A stretch of 64,000 nt of DNA. Source: Eleusine coracana subsp. coracana (lineage: Eukaryota; Streptophyta; Magnoliopsida; Poales; Poaceae). The stretch is from contig CM064430.1 of the NCBI GenBank assembly GCA_032690845.1, forward strand, positions 1,226,949 to 1,290,948. The letters run 5' to 3'. Below are positions 1 through 14,679 of this stretch, one piece after another (positions within the stretch are counted from its first letter, which is position 1; every line of letters begins with the position of its first letter). Both the position numbers and the translations under genes were made by a program. The notes under the pieces were generated by a model. It was not told the origin of the DNA. It saw only the letters and a list, made by a program, of their open reading frames with translations, and did no database searches.

Positions 1-337
1 ATTGCAACCATACTGCGCCTCTTGACAGGATGATAGCCTTCTGTTGCCTCTATTTTTCAAGAACCAGGTAACTCTGCAGATTGACATGGCCTTACCCTAG
101 CTAAAAATGGTTAGAAGCTAAGACGATGGTTGCATCCTGTAGGTCAACATTGTCTCTTTTTTCAGGAGAGTAGGTCAGCATTGTAGTCCCAAGCTGTGAA
201 GTCTTCCATCACGTGACTTTGAGCAAGCCTCTTATAGGTTTTGCTCTCCATGGCATGAGATGCTAAGCACAACGAGATCGGACCTATGTCTGATAGAAAT
301 AGCACTGTGCACGGCATGCAGCAGCGCCATTACATTC

Positions 338-3300
338 TTAAAACAGAACCTCCTTTCCGTTAGGCCTTGGCAGTGGACTAGGATGAGGGTTTGCTGTTGG
401 AAAATACATGGCATTCCCAAAATTTGATGCCGAACCTAAATTAGGGCCCAAACCTAAAGATCGAGGGAAAGGATTGGGAGTAACCTCCGGCAGTGTTAGT
501 GGAGCTGACCGAAATGCTGATTCGGAAGGCCTAGAGTTGCTCGATTCACTGGCAATAAAAAAAATGATGTATTTCAGTGTCTAGCAAATGAAAACAATTA
601 TCTGTCCATTACAACAGAATATGATGAAAGGAACTACTCACCCAGTGGTAGTTTTCCCTTTGAAGCATGGATCACTCTTTGAGGATGGTTTGTCTCTTGA
701 ACTGTGTCCATTATCCTGTTGTAACAGTGACATCATATGAACATCAGTCTGAGGATCGCTTTTCCATCTTTTCTTTTCTTGGGAATAGGGTCAAGTGGGT
801 GATATAGGATGAGTGTGAAAAGTATTTACTTACATTGACCTTAATGCCTGCAAATGAGTGTATGGAACCATGTTTATTGTAATGACTAGAATTGCGGATA
901 AATGGATGGTCCAACAACTCGTTTGCCGCTGGCCTTTCTGCCGGATTCCTCTTGAAACAGCATTGCAGAAATTCTTTTCCCTCATGGGATAAATTCTCGG
1001 GAATCGGTGGGTCCTTATGTAAAACCTTAAACATTGCAGCAGGCTGAATTATAGAAAAAAAAAAGGTGTCAGATAATAAGCTTCAGGTAAAAGATTAATA
1101 TTCTGATACCAAGTGTAGCAATGAGAAAGGAAACTCTGCATGAAAGAGGGGGAGAGGGGATGAGTTGGTCAATGACTAGAAACAGCGCTCTAATGTTATT
1201 TTATTTCTTATTATTTCTGTGATTTGATGTCTTACTATCCAAAAATACTCTATGGCCATATTCAGGATTTCTAGCTTTATCTCTCTCGTTCCTGGCAAGT
1301 GGGACGTTTATAATAATAATAAAAACTTCAGGTTTCAGTATTCACAATTTACATCACAGGAGACCTGATCTTCTAGAATGCCAGGAAGTATTGATATGGC
1401 AATGTCACAGATTCTTGATCCTTTCAGAAATCAGATGGCTACATCTTGGAATTATCATGATAGACAGCTTCTGAACCAACTATTTTGATTGGACACGAAA
1501 ACTTGGATCATTATGAAGTGGATACTGGAAAGAAAAGAGCCAAGATGGCACAGCTGAAGCACAGGAACTCGGCCATAGACTTAGGGGAGAACAGATAAAT
1601 GGAAAGAATTCAGCCCATTCTGAACCCTTAATTTGATCTAGTAGGTAGAAAGTAGATTAATGCAACCTGATGTAATAATCTTATGAAAAGCAGCTAATCT
1701 TATCCCTGTCCCAGGCACCAATTAATCTTATCCAATATGTCTACAGTAGCTAAGGGTTATTGTACATGTACTGATAATACCGCTGCAGCCTGCATATGAC
1801 ATGGGAACTGCTCCATTTAAGTGAGTTTACACACATTAAGCAATCTTGAGTCCTGGCATGTATGCGAGAATTTTTTTTCTGTAGAGATATACAAGTTAAA
1901 GCTATTACCCCTTCAAGATCACTCCAAGGTGGCTTTCCATCAAACATCTCTATGATCGTACAACCTAGACTCCATATATCTACTGCAAGATCATAGCCTA
2001 TATCTTTCATTAGTGTGGCCTGAACCATCTGCAGAATAAGATACAAACTAAAATTCATCAAAACAACAACTAAAGTTACTGACAGAATGAGAGAACTGAA
2101 AATGCTATTGTTGGTGTTTTTTTTTTACTTTAAGCCTAGCTGCCCAGTTGTGAGATTCATATATCAAATTGTATTATCAATATTGCCATTTTAACTAATT
2201 TCAGACATTGCAAAGAAAAGTCTGTTCACAGCAACTGAAGTGCTGTTTCCTATCCCTTTGTTAGCTCACTGCGTTTGAAGCTGTAACAGACGAAATAGGT
2301 ATTCACTTTTCAGCAGGTTTAGTAAATGCGACTCTTCATAAGAAGTAAGGAATTGTCACATTAATGGACCACCCAAGTGAAAGCAGTATAATGTTTTTTT
2401 CCTCAAATGCAAAGGAGAATAAAGCAGTATAATGTTACAATCATATAAGGTCCAAGATAGGTTTTTATACACATCAAATGTAGAAAGCTTCAAGCTTGAA
2501 AAATAAGAAGTTGAATATCTAGGCGTACCTCTGGGGCCATCCAATATGGTGTTCCTTTCAAAGAAAGATTAGGGGCTGCAGTACTTAGCTGACAAAAGGA
2601 GGAAATAACGTCACAGCATGATTAACCTTCTTTTTCTAAACCCTATGAGGTTATTGACACTCACATGCTTGGCCATTCCAAAGTCAGCCAATTTCACTAC
2701 ACCTTGCACATCAACTAACAGGTTTGCTCCTTTGATATCCCTGCAGGTGTATAGTCAGTGTAAATGCAGCTGTATATTTCAACAAAAACAATTCTGACAG
2801 CTTCCCATAATGGTACTCCATTGAAAAATTCATTATTTTGAGTCCAAATAGCATAGGTGAACTAAAAGCAGCCAATATGCTGCCTTGGCATTTATTTCTT
2901 TTGATGGTTTTCTTGAGCCCTTCAACAAACTTCCTAACAGTGACGTCGGATAAATCTCAGGAATAAAAAAAAACTCGTGACCATAATTCCTCTAACTCTG
3001 ATCCCTATATGTGCAGATGGCCACGGAGAAATGGCAGGGTCAGTGGAGGTGGTCAAGAAAAGGGAAGAGCAATATAAACAACAGTGATACAATTGGTCTA
3101 GGATGCAACAATTTCTTTTGCATACTGTAGTCAAGTCAACCAGTATCAAACAGAACATAACAACATGAACTAAAAGAAACAATTAGAATGTGACGATATA
3201 TGTGGGGAAATTTCTATTAAAACATATTTCTGTTGGAAAATCTAATCTAAGAAAAGTTTGCTGGATGTTCACAAACAGGAAACAGCAGCAGGAAGCGAGC

Positions 3301-6300
3301 AAAGAGTTCAAGTGACAGTTGACCTCACAAAAAAAGAATTGCATGTGGACAACACTTAAGATTTGCACACCTATGCATAATCTTTTGGCCATGCAGAAAT
3401 GCTAGACCCCTCAGAATATGACGAGTGAAGTTGCGGACAACTGATTCAGTCATTGCTCCATAATGTTGCTTGACGTACTTATTAATTGAGCCCGGATGGA
3501 CATATTCCAGATAAATATAGAAACGATCTTCGATCTGCCAGATTCTTTAGAGATTAAATGACGAGTTACAAGCAGATTATTTAACTCGGATTACAGTGGG
3601 GAGCTTACCATGTCACTGCCATAATACTGCACTATATTTTCATGCTTAAATTGACTGAGGAACTTTATTTCCTGAAACATTTAAAGTAAGTCAGCAAAGG
3701 CTACTGCAAAGCTTGCATATAGGTAAATTATTCACTAAAGAGGAGACTAAACCATTGTTACAACTTACAATGAGAATTAAGAGGACATTCTCATGATAGT
3801 GTAACTGGTGTTTTCTAGATATGGCATACTAATGTTGTAGCCTCTAGGTAATATGTACACTCAAACAGCTAGAAGCTTATTTCTTGGCGTACAAAACCAG
3901 TCAGCAGGAAAATAACATAGAAAACTATTCAAATAAAGAACAAAAGCACCGATTGAGGAAAAAAAAAAGGAAAATTATTACTCATTTCTGTTAATCGGAA
4001 AAAGATGTGTCTTTGTATGGCATACTGTCAGATTGAGTTACCTGCTCTAATTGCTTCAAGGACTCAGCTGATTTAGCATCATCGGGGATTATGTTGACTT
4101 CTTTCATCGCACAAAGAGCTCCAGTGTGCCTGTATGAAAATGTAGTAAAGCAACACTCAGCGTTTAATATCACTTAGTGGTTGCGATGATAAAACAAATA
4201 CACACCATACCTATTGGTAGCTTCATATACACAGCCAAATGTACCACTACCTAGAAGTCTTCCTTTTTGCCATTTACCAGCCACTGAGGGCATTTCAACT
4301 TTTGGAGTAAGCTGGTCGCTAAAAGCTGTCTGCATTGGGCTCGTAGCACCCGGTGGGAGAGGTAAAGGGTGAAGACTGATACTCCCGTTTCCTTCAGTGC
4401 GTGAGTTATGGTTCTCTGGAAATAATTTCCGGTGCATCGGTGATGGAGGTGCACTGGTATTCCTTGGCATAAGAATAGGACTTCTCAATGCATTGTAGCA
4501 AGGAGATCGCTCTGGACCCCGTGTGTATCTTTCAGGTGAAGTTCGAGGGGATGAAGCTCCCACAAAATCTATTGAGTGGATAGATGGAGCTGACCATGCT
4601 TGGGGGCCTTGAGCAGGTGCCACAGTATATGAGAAATCTACATTGCTCAATCTTCGAGGGCTGCACACAGGACTCGAGAAGTCACTGCTTGGAGCACTTT
4701 TAGCAGGAATGTTCAAACGGAAATTCTTAGTTTCAACTGAACTCTTGTCCTGGAACTTTTCACGGAATGCATTTTTGTGGTGACTGGAGGTAATCCACTT
4801 TGTTCCATTTGGCAATAAATCATTATGCTCAGGAAACTTTGGCATAGTTTGGCTTGTAACCCTATAACCATAAGCCATGTAAGTAAAAAAAAGATCAATG
4901 AATGATTCAAATTCGTCTACAGGCTCACTTCAAAAGATATATGCATATCTTTGGGAACAAAATAGCAATCACCAACGTGAACCAAATATGAAAAAGGTGA
5001 AAAATATCATACAAAGAAAAAAAGAGCTGTCAGCACAGAGAGATCAGGTGACGCAAAGCTTATGCTGTTATACTGCTGATTTTACCTTACCATTCTCTCT
5101 TACCTTAGACAACTTCATGTACAACTGAAAAAAGTGGGTGCCTGTTTCTTCTTTTAATTAAATGGCATCTAATTCCTAGGTTGGTAGAGTTTTTTTAATA
5201 CAACTGAGCTAAATCACTATATCAACAATACCACCCCTGATGCACCTTAATTAACATGCGACTCAAATAGCTACAGAGAGGAATGTTTCCTTAAAGTGAA
5301 ATGGATCTGTCACCCATTTTTTCTTACTCCTCCGGTTCAAACAATCTAGCTTCACACTCCACAGCCATCAATCCATCTAAACCGTTCTCACAAATTTGAG
5401 GATGTGTTTTGGCTTCTTATCCCAAAAATGGATAATGAATTCCCAAGATAAACCCTTCATATAACCTTCTAATAATTAGAGGGAAAAATGGCATGGCAAG
5501 GTTTGCCCTGTCCTTCATAACTGTTTCTTTCTCTCCTACTATTAGTGAAATGACACGTGAGTCTTGTTCAAGGAAAAAGAAAATAGGACATCATAAATGC
5601 TTCCAATATATCCTAGCCACAAGGGAACTCATTACATGAAAATGAAATGAATTTCACCGAAACAACCCTACCCGAGTCTGTATCAGAGAGCCACATTGAA
5701 TGGTCATGAATGATAATCCCAACAATTCACACGAGACACCTACCATTGTCGCTATCACACACAAGAGCAAAATCATTCCAACTGCATAAACCATATGCAC
5801 TTCCACATGTCCAAATCACCACAAAATTCATGTCTAATCAATTTATGGTGTGAAAAGTAATGGTCCACCAGTGGGCATTGCCCCTCGTTCACTAATTTCT
5901 GTCCTGTGCAGATGAGTGGTAGGACCTGAGTAGTGGGTGTCAGTTTCATAGAAATTGAAATGTGCTAATAATGTAGTTGAGAACTCAATTCAGACCAAAC
6001 ATCCTACCTAGTTCACAGAACATTTTGATCCCATGTTCGTACATTTCCATGCATCAGTAAATGCGACGGATGCCTGAACAACCAAAACGTGATTCCTTGG
6101 ATCTCCCCTGAATCTGATATCTTCAGTGTGATCAAAATCTGAAGAATATATGCATGCTCCATTGTGCAAATGGCACAAATGCTGCATTGGTACGCAACTA
6201 TATCCCCAGACTAAATTCACCCGTCAAAATAATCACAGCTATTATGAATGGATTGACGTTGTGATCAAATTATCCCATGTCGCATTCGGTCAGAAAACAT

Positions 6301-6898
6301 GACTCATTCAATTCAGGTCAAATTAGGCACGCAAAAAAGAGGGAAACACACACACACAAAAAAAAAGAGGAATTTTCAGGCAATGTAGTGGTCACCTCGG
6401 CGCATTGGAGGACGGTGCCGGCGTCACCCTCTCGCCCCACCCATCAGCGACCCTGGACGGCGGTTCCGGCGTCTCAAATTCCGGGAACCTCGGTGACGGC
6501 AGCGGCAGCGGATGAAGCACGGGCGACGACGCCGACCTCGGCGGTGGGGCCCCGCTCTCCCTGGAGCTAGCGGACCTCGAGATCGGGGTGGAGATCGGGT
6601 GGGCGAGGGCCTCGGACGCGGAGGAGCGGCTCCTCTGCGGCGGCGGCGGCGAGGACGGCAGCGCGTCGTCGTCGATTCCGAGGTCGCCGAGCACGACGTC
6701 GATGTCGTCGACGTGGCGCAGCTTCCGCTGCCGCGTGAGCCGAGGAGGCGCGGCGATAAGGTCACCGGCGTCTCCGAGGCGGCCGGCGGCGGCCTGGGCG
6801 CGCGAGGTGGAGGCCCGCGCGGGGGAGGTCGGCGTGGAGGCCGAGGCGGCGATGGGGCGGTGGAAGGCGGACTTGGAGCGCTTCCACCACGACGGCAT
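338..6898 (-). CDS. MAPKKK5: MAP kinase kinase kinase, MEKK group, MAPKKK5-like (11 exons, 750 aa)
   Basis: Top kinase of a MAPK cascade, expected to phosphorylate MAPKKs in the cytosol. Exons in coding order: 6898-6396, 4861-4211, 4129-4042, 3671-3609, 3534-3371, 2740-2665, 2588-2529, 2028-1909, 1043-834, 748-642, 548-338. All junctions are GT-AG and the phases join to 751 codons ending in TAA. Residues 1-364 are a Ser/Pro-rich regulatory region with HPLPLP motifs in exons 1 and 2, as seen in the YODA/MAPKKK5 group. The kinase domain spans about 365-625: GSGTFG loop 372-377, Lys394 in AMKEV, HRD 489-491 (MHRDIKGANLL), DFG 509-511, GTPYWMAPE 527-535. The C-terminal tail of about 125 residues is Pro/Ser-rich. 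The start is the ATG before PSWWKRSKSAF; a GTG two codons upstream was ignored. All catalytic residues are present. MAPKKK5 rather than YODA/MAPKKK3 is from family memory; the MEKK-type kinase call is secure. Confidence 0.93.
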
Positions 6899-7060
6899 GG
6901 TCACGGAGGGCGGGGAGGGGAGGGAGGAAGCCCTAGACGTGCGCGTGGGGTTAATGGCATCGGAGGCGGAGGGGGTGGTGGACGGAGACGGCGGCGACGA
7001 CGACGACGACCTCCCCCATTTGGTGGAAAGTGGGGGCGGGCGTCTTTTTTTACTATTTTA
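6899..7060 (-). promoter_or_regulatory. GC-rich 5' flank / likely 5' UTR of the MAPKKK gene
   Basis: Directly upstream of the kinase start, very GC-rich, with a short GAC/GTC trinucleotide run at about 6993-7010. GC content falls sharply after about 7040. This is typical of a grass CpG-rich promoter and leader. No TATA box was identified with confidence. Long reading frames on the opposite strand are a side effect of the high GC. Confidence 0.4.
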
Positions 7061-8156
7061 ATTTTTTTTCTCCTTTTTGTCGTTTTGGGAGGTGGTCGTT
7101 GGTTTCGCGGGTTCGGCTCACATTTCAGGGAGGGAACAACGGTAGTCACGCTGTCTCACGCGGCATGGCTGAAGAAAGTCCAACCAGTCAAATCTTTCTT
7201 CTGCCTCCGTTCGTTTTCGATCAATTTCTGGTCAAACGGTTCGATATTTGGATTCAAAAATATTATTTCAAAGAAAAATAAAGAATTTGTTTAATGAACA
7301 TCTGACACTTACGAAATGCATCCGAATGACTAGATCGGTTTGATTTTAAAATCTATGAAATCATCATAAACATCTCGCTAGTCAAATCGAGTAGATTGGT
7401 ACCTATACAAAGAACCTAGTGAATTGAATTGTGTCTAGTCTGTGAAGAGAATAAAAAATTGAATAGAATTGTAATTTATAAAAGTAATTTCTATCAAGAG
7501 AAGTAGAAAGAAGAGAAGTAGAAAGTATTGTCTTGAACTTATTTCCTCTGAGCTTAGTTATATGTTATTACCAATGTACATGGTTTTTGCGATTTAAATT
7601 AATATAAGTTGTTTTTACATAAGTTGTGTTTTTAGATAGAAAGGATGGAGAGGAGCATATGTCCTTTAGAGGAAAAAACCACCATGCATTATTACTACAC
7701 GTTAATTTAATTGTGTTAGATTTTAATTGATTCACTATATTATATTAAATAATGTAGACATATGAAATTAAATATGGTGTTAATCCTAACCAAGCTTAAA
7801 TTGTTATAAACATAATCTAAAAGATCAACTACTTTTACCATCACTTTTTCACACATGACCATATGCAAGTGTAATGAAAGAGTTTTGATAATCTTTGTCA
7901 GAGAGAAGCATGTGCGTACTGAGATAGCTTGGTATCAATTAACTAGATAGTATATGGTAGGTATGATCATTACAGTGTCATCTTACAGCTATAGTTTTTT
8001 GCTGCGGCTGCATTCAACCAATATTAAATGGGTGTTACTTTTGTTGTCCAGAGCCATAGCCGCAACATTAAGAATCTCAGGCCAATCATGGTATATTGTG
8101 AAATTAAACATGATCATATAGTATTTAGAGATAAATGTAACACAATCATATATAGG
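7061..8156. other. AT-rich spacer, nothing recognised
   Basis: AT-rich intergenic DNA between the kinase promoter and the first small TIR element. No gene, exon or clear repeat was seen. Confidence 0.5.
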
Positions 8157-8373
8157 GGTTATTCGTTTTCATGGACTAAAGGGATAAAACTAAACTTTAG
8201 TACAAATTTTAGCTCTAGAGAAACAAATAAGAGGACTAAAAGTAGGGTTAGACTTTAGCTCTAGAGATAAAAGAGGGTTAAAAGAAGAGCAAAACTTTAA
8301 ACCTTCAAAAAATGCTAAAGTTTAGCTAAAATTTTAGAAGCTAAACTTTAGATTTTTCATAAAAACGAACACA
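8157..8373. mobile_element. small TIR element (MITE), about 217 bp, copy A
   Basis: The left end (TTATTCGTTTTCATGGACTA) and the reverse complement of the right end (GTGTTCGTTTTTATGAAAAA) form an imperfect terminal inverted repeat. The interior repeats CTAAACTTTAG-type words in both directions, so the element could fold on itself. There is no coding capacity. A partial relative lies at 14680-14775. The target duplication is not clear, so the superfamily is left open. Confidence 0.55.
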
Positions 8374-11300
8374 ATATCTTGATCATTGGCATATACACAT
8401 CACTTTCTCACTATATTCACTAGATATCTTGAGCTAGCTTGCTATATCAAATCTTTTGAGATGGAACAAAAGTGGTACTAGAATGAGACAAGATCCTACA
8501 CTCGCTAGAATTGCACAAGTAACATGATCATTTCAAAAACATGATTTGCAAAAAAAAAACATGGTAGAAGTGATTTAATTTCGCAACGCAGAATTCCCAT
8601 TCTCTGGACTGGGCTTAACCATTTCGTTTCTGTTTGAGGGGTCGTCATTCCGTCAAAGAGATTTTAGCAGCAATCCGCTAGGTCTAATGGGCCGCTTTCC
8701 CATTCTTAGGCCCGATAACCTGACACTCATCAGATGGGCCGTTCCACGACCATTACGGGCCATGAGGTGCTAATGTGCCATCGAGCCCAATTGACTGGGC
8801 CATCCTCTCTCTTCTTCTCCGCCATGCAGGAAACAGAGTGTGACATGCCTAATCCTCTGATCTCTTAACGGACCGAGGTGCCGCGGCGGCGAGTCGCCGT
8901 CGACGGAGAATCTCATGAATCTGCTGGCAGGAGCGGCGGTCGGATGGGGCAATCAAGATACTGTCGCAGATCAAGACGCGGCCAACATTTGCAGACATAT
9001 AATACACACAAGCAGGGACATGGACTTTTTGATGGTTTCAGCTGCTCCGCACAACTCGACTGTGCTGCGTTCCCGGCCATTGTCACTCTGTCATGGTCAG
9101 GAGGACACGAACACGACAGGAGGCAATGGCGTTGTCCCACACGTGAAGTGTGGGGTCCTCTTCTCTCATTCCTGACATCCAAAGATTTTCTCTCTCGTCT
9201 CTCATCACTGCAGGGAAATTATGGAATGGAAGGGGAAACAAATGCAGAAGATACCATACCAAATACCATACCACCAGCACGATGTAATGCTTATATGTAG
9301 TGAATGAACAAAGGTTTGATCAGCCAATACTTCATTCATAAGGTTTCCTTCAAGATTCCAATCAGAAGTTTCGCAAAAAGAAAGGAGAAGGAAATTGGCG
9401 TCGACGTCGGGTCGCTGTGAGCAGCCGGTGGATTCTAGCAGGCGTCCATGTCACAGAGATTGGAAGGAGATTCCAAATATTCCGGTTCCAGAGCGCGAAT
9501 CATTTTGCTGTTCCTATCAGGGGGTGAAGTAGACTTATTCCTAAAAAAAAAAAACCCTTCAATTCCAGTGCAAAAAACACACAGAATCGATAGAACTACT
9601 AGTAGCTCGTCCCAGCTGAAAAAAAAAACGCAGTGTGCAAGTGGTCGATGAAGCCGCTCAGGACCGCACAGGTGTCCCACGATTTGGCCGTCAGTGACGT
9701 TTCCAGCTAGGATAATATGCTGGTATGTTTGCAACTTGTGATGGTTCCTGTTCTGCTCTGCAACTATTTTGCGGTGCTGTTTCTATTTTTACGGTGAAAG
9801 TGACCCGCAGAACAGGTTGAACCTCCCAAGTTGGTGCGAACACCGTTGTTCAGCAAGCAAAGCATCGAATTCCACTACTAGTCCGATTCCAGTTCATGAA
9901 GGTAGCGGCTGCATGCACGTGAGGTGATTCTTCTTTTTCTGAAGCCGTGTCAATTTCTGAATTTGGCATTTTCAGTATCTGAAACAACTGATCTCCTCCT
10001 TCGAGGTTACCACAGATGCTCTACCACTGCTCCTTCTGTCATGCTTGTTAAAAAAAAAAAGAAAGAAGTGTTGGCATGCAGCTCGGAAGGTATCTACTGC
10101 TACCTTTCAGTCACCATCTTCACCAGCACACAGGCATCGCTCTGTCTGCCACTCTCTCCTCTCGGTCTCGGTCTCTTCTGCACCCACTCTTCATCCATTG
10201 GCTTGTGTTATTATCCCTGATACTATTTTATTTTTAGGTTTGTTATCCACTAATGCCGTTTACTGTAAACTTTTGTCAACCTGCTCACCTCTTTCCGTTG
10301 AAAGAAACATGCACGTTTCAGGTTCTGTTCGGTGTGGATTGATCCTGGGCTCATTTCTCTATGACATGTTGACACTGTCTTCAGCCCTGGCGAATGCACG
10401 CGGCTACTACATTTCTAGGCTAGTAGTATGGTGCAGCTACATCAAAGAAGTTTGTGCCAAATGCAGTCCAGAGAACAGAAGCAACGGGGGACCAGAATCA
10501 GATAGAAAGTGGAGTGCTAGAAAGGGAGCAGAAGGTCAGTCAGGGAGTAGGTAAAGTAAATATCTCGTAATCTTCTTCTTGTGCAGCAGACAGGATAAAC
10601 TGATCATAAAGCGGGGTTTTGTGTGCTGCTTTTGTTGTGCGCCGTGGAGATTTGATGGCGTTTTCCCTCCTGCAAAAGCGAAAAAAGACCCACCTTTGGA
10701 AAGAAGTCTGAAACAGTACCACCTTTCTCCCCCACTTGTTTCATATCAAGTTGGCCTCTTTGCATGCCCAGATCAACATTTGCTCTTGCTTACATTTGTT
10801 AGGCCAGGGGGCAGTAGACAGTGCTCGTTGCCCCCACATTAGTTAGCTTCTGGGGATGACGTTGTGCAAAGTCAATGGATTTTTAAACATTAGACGAGTT
10901 GGGTTTGGGCCTGGTACACCATAGTTTAGGATATAAACCACCTCCGTTCTAAGACAACAAACATTGTTTACAGAATTCTCTCATGAATGGAAATGAGGTA
11001 GATCAATATTTTTTTCTTCCCTCCACTATGGTTCAGTTAATAAGTAGCTGCAATTTGCATGCTGTGCAACTATTAGGCATTGAAATGGCCATATGGGTAT
11101 AGTGGATCTGTAAGTTGAATGCTTTTTTTTTATTCAGTTAGGTGTGAGCAAGAAGAGGAATGTACATAGATGCTATGAGGGTTAAATACAGTCTGAATGC
11201 AGCCTTAATTTTTCCTGGAGCAACCTTGTCTACCTACAGTCTCCAGTTGTCTACCATGTTATAATCCACTTGTCTAATTTATCATATATGATTAGCACAG

Positions 11301-14300
11301 CTTGCCAAAAAAGAGCAAAGCCTTATCTCTTAGCAAAATTATTCCCTTCAGGTTTAAGAATTTTTCCTTGCTGATTCGTCATTACTTACTCGCCAAGAAT
11401 GTTAAGTCGTTTCAAAGATACGGATCTTCAAATGATATGAAATGAAGTACCCAAGAGAAATGATAATATAACGGTATAGAGCTCACACGTGTCACAAGCA
11501 GGCAATTAACAAACTCTCTCAAAAAAAAGCAGGCAATTAACAAGTGCGACTTAACCACTAAATTATTTTTTTCTGAATTTGACGTGTATATTTTATCCTA
11601 AGTACTAGAATGGATCGAAGACGAAGTTTATAAAAGGAAGATGTGCCATGGTCGTTGGTCAAAGAGCCAGGCTTCCTTGATCACATAAACTAAGCTTGTG
11701 TATAATCTTCTCTAATCTATCTTCGCTGGCCATTGAATCGAATCTTGTCGAGATATTCTCGAGATTCTAGACTATAATCCTGTAAACTATCACATTGTCG
11801 CTGTGCAGAATCTCGCATCGTGATCATCTGTTTTTTAAAATACAATGCGATTAGCGCTCGGGTCAACATGGCCATCCAAAGGAAGAATGACCCGAAGGGT
11901 TTCTAAAGGCCAAGGTTGCTGCTGATAACAGTAAATTAGTGCAGAAGAGGCATTTCTTCCTTGGATCCTCCGATGCATGTGACAAAGGGCAGCTTCCAAC
12001 ATGGAAAGCTTGGCATATAATTGTGGAACGGAAGGATCTTTCGAAAAGAATTCTGGAACGGAAGAATCTGGCGTCCAGTCAGCAGCCAATGGCAAGTAGA
12101 GTAGTACATTTTTAATTTTCATTATTCCATTATATATATAGTCCTAGCTCGCTCTTCAGATCACTCACCAGTGTTGTAGTACAAAATAAATACTGGTGTC
12201 AAATTTACTCCAGACCTCTCCGTACAAAGACTCAAATCCTTTATGGGATTAGTATTTATTAACTAATTATTTGTTCTTGAATGGAAATTAATGGCTGATG
12301 ACGAATTTGTCATTGCCGAATTCAGCTGTACTTTGGCAAACTTCAAAGCGATTCCAGTGTCATGATATGAGAGGAAGATGGACCTCCCGAAAGTATATAC
12401 CACCACGAGGTCCTCTGGTCCTAGAAAAAAAAATGTAGGATCAACTACTATAAAAAAAAATTGTCGTATCTTCATAGCTGTCAACGCGAAGCTTCTGTCC
12501 TCATCGGAATCGTGGTTCTATTGTGGAACACGACACATGCTGGTGACAGGAGACAAGCAAAGACAAACACCAAGGAGGGAGAAAGAGAAAGATATCAGTG
12601 TACGAGTCGTACTAGATTACAAAACCATTTAATTTGGCATGCACAATATGATAATCGCAGGGGCCAGATTCAGATGATTCCTTTGCCTCCTCGTGCCGCC
12701 GAGGAGCCGTTTTGATCGCATGTGGTCGTGTCTTGTTTTGAATGGAAAACCTCATGTGGTTGTCCTGTGAACCCAAGAAACGAACAAGCAGCAGGCTGAC
12801 AGTACAACGTTGCTCTTGTTTCGTTCACACGCACGCACAGCTGCCAACTACTCTGCCCAACCTGGCCTCTGGCGGCCAGCAGAGTCCATTCATCAATTCA
12901 TTGGAATTTTGGCATTGGAATTTCGGATCCCGTCCTCTGAACGATTCATTGGTGATGAATATTCCGGGGAGCATTGTGACTTGTGAGCATTAGGTACTGG
13001 CTGGTCAATTGTGGGGTTAATGACCCTATTTTGTCCATCAGAGAAAAAAAGACGTGCAGTCGACATCACCTTGAACAAGAAAAGCAATTCATCGGCAAGT
13101 TTTTAGTTGGAAGAGTGCGCAAGTGGCGGTACAATTCTATGGGGGAGAATCGAACTGCCTCCCCTTGTTCATGAAAGAATATATGAACTTCATAAAACAT
13201 TTTTTTATAGAATTTCATATTTACTCTGTTAGTTGATGGAATCAGCTAGGAACTCGACGTAATGTTATAGACTGATCACTAACATATTACATCACCGTGT
13301 TATAGAGTGATCACTAACAGTATTACATCACCGTAATTTTTTCTTCACGGATTAGTTCAACATGTATATCAAAATTTCAAGTGGAACATGCTTGCAGTAC
13401 AAGATGCGTCCATTTGGCGGCAATAATTGCAACAAATCCATACCATACTACATATCTTTGCCCTAACACCCATCATGTGGGGAGGAGAGAGAGGAGAATC
13501 CTCTGCACTAGCAAAGAAGAAAGGGACCAACCAGTGCAATCCAGAGGTTGCCATCACCACAAAGGACGGCATCAAAACCATTGGCACCTCCTCATCCATG
13601 CATCACTCCAATTGGCATCACACAAAAAGGGCTTTAGATAATAATCAGTGGGAATCTTATGCACCACTAATCTAACAGTGCATACTTTTTCCCCCTTCTT
13701 GTGGGTGTAGTCCACAAACAGATGCTTGATGATGCCTTTCTCTATTCTCTGGCTTTTTGGTGGTGGGATGGGAGAGATTCCTCAGCTGCCAGTGCACACA
13801 TCCAAAATTCCAAAGTGCTCATATCATATCCCATCTTTGCTTGCCTTAGAATCCACCACTTTGAAAGGTGGCGAAAGATACCATCATGTTGTCCAGGATT
13901 CTCTCTTTTGGTTGGGAGACACCTAGAATACGTAAACGGTCAACATATTGCCTCCTTGAATTTCTCCCGTATACATTTGTTTTTCTCCTTGTTGATGGGT
14001 TATGTGATATGTCTAGAATTTTATTATTTGACTCCGAGAGGCTAATAAAAACAGTAACTTGAGTTGCAGAGATAACAATTTAGGCACAATATTATTCCGG
14101 CACGACAGTCACTTGCTCTTTAGAGTCACGAGGGAGAAAATTGCAATTCCTGTCGCCTGGAGACCTTTAAAAATTCAAACATAGACCTTCCTTCCTTCAA
14201 CAACAATTTATATCGTTTAATTTATAACTCCTCATTCCTGACTGATAATTTAAGCAAAAAATGTTGCGTACATATATAGTATCATTTATGTACTAATAAT

Positions 14301-14679
14301 TTTCCCACTTGCAGATGTCATAATAAACTGTTGATCGCAGGCTTGTGCCTCACTGATGGTCATTGTCAACATCATCTAGGGATTGGATAAGGGAGGGCAG
14401 GTACGATGGTTTGCCTAGCCCATTTTTCTCTCCCTACTAGCTTATCCCTCAAGGATGATTGAAGCGGAGTGACATGTGCACCATCTGTAACTTTATTAGC
14501 CAACCAATATTCTCTCAGCTGCCAGTACGTAGCTAGCAGAGCTTACCGTGACTGAGATGAGGATAATAGATATGGGATCTAGCTAGTTGCTGTCCAATCC
14601 TCTAATGATGCCAAAACCACGCCTATCCTTTCGAAAATAAATATAATATCGTTAGTTGGTGACCGCAGTAGTGCCAAAG
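8374..14679. other. intergenic spacer, no supported gene
   Basis: Unique-looking, AT-rich DNA with short random open frames that lack family motifs. It holds several A/T homopolymers and one short direct repeat (listed separately). No RNA gene, exon chain or recognisable transposon was found. Confidence 0.5.
11497..11543. repeat. 16-bp direct repeat around an A-rich 15-bp spacer
   Basis: AGCAGGCAATTAACAA occurs at 11497-11512 and again at 11528-11543. The spacer between them ends in a run of A. The arrangement resembles a target-site duplication around a very short poly-A insertion, but slippage duplication is equally possible. Confidence 0.5.

Noticed and set aside
6008..6220. 70-codon minus-strand frame as an extra MAPKKK exon
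   Set aside because: Exon 1 (ending 6396) joins exon 2 (starting 4861) directly in phase, and the translated frame has no family resemblance.
6424..7294. Long reading frames on both strands around the MAPKKK first exon (up to 260 codons)
   Set aside because: Shadows of a GC-rich exon and leader; Gly/Arg-rich low complexity, while the minus frame holds a clean exon joined to the kinase.
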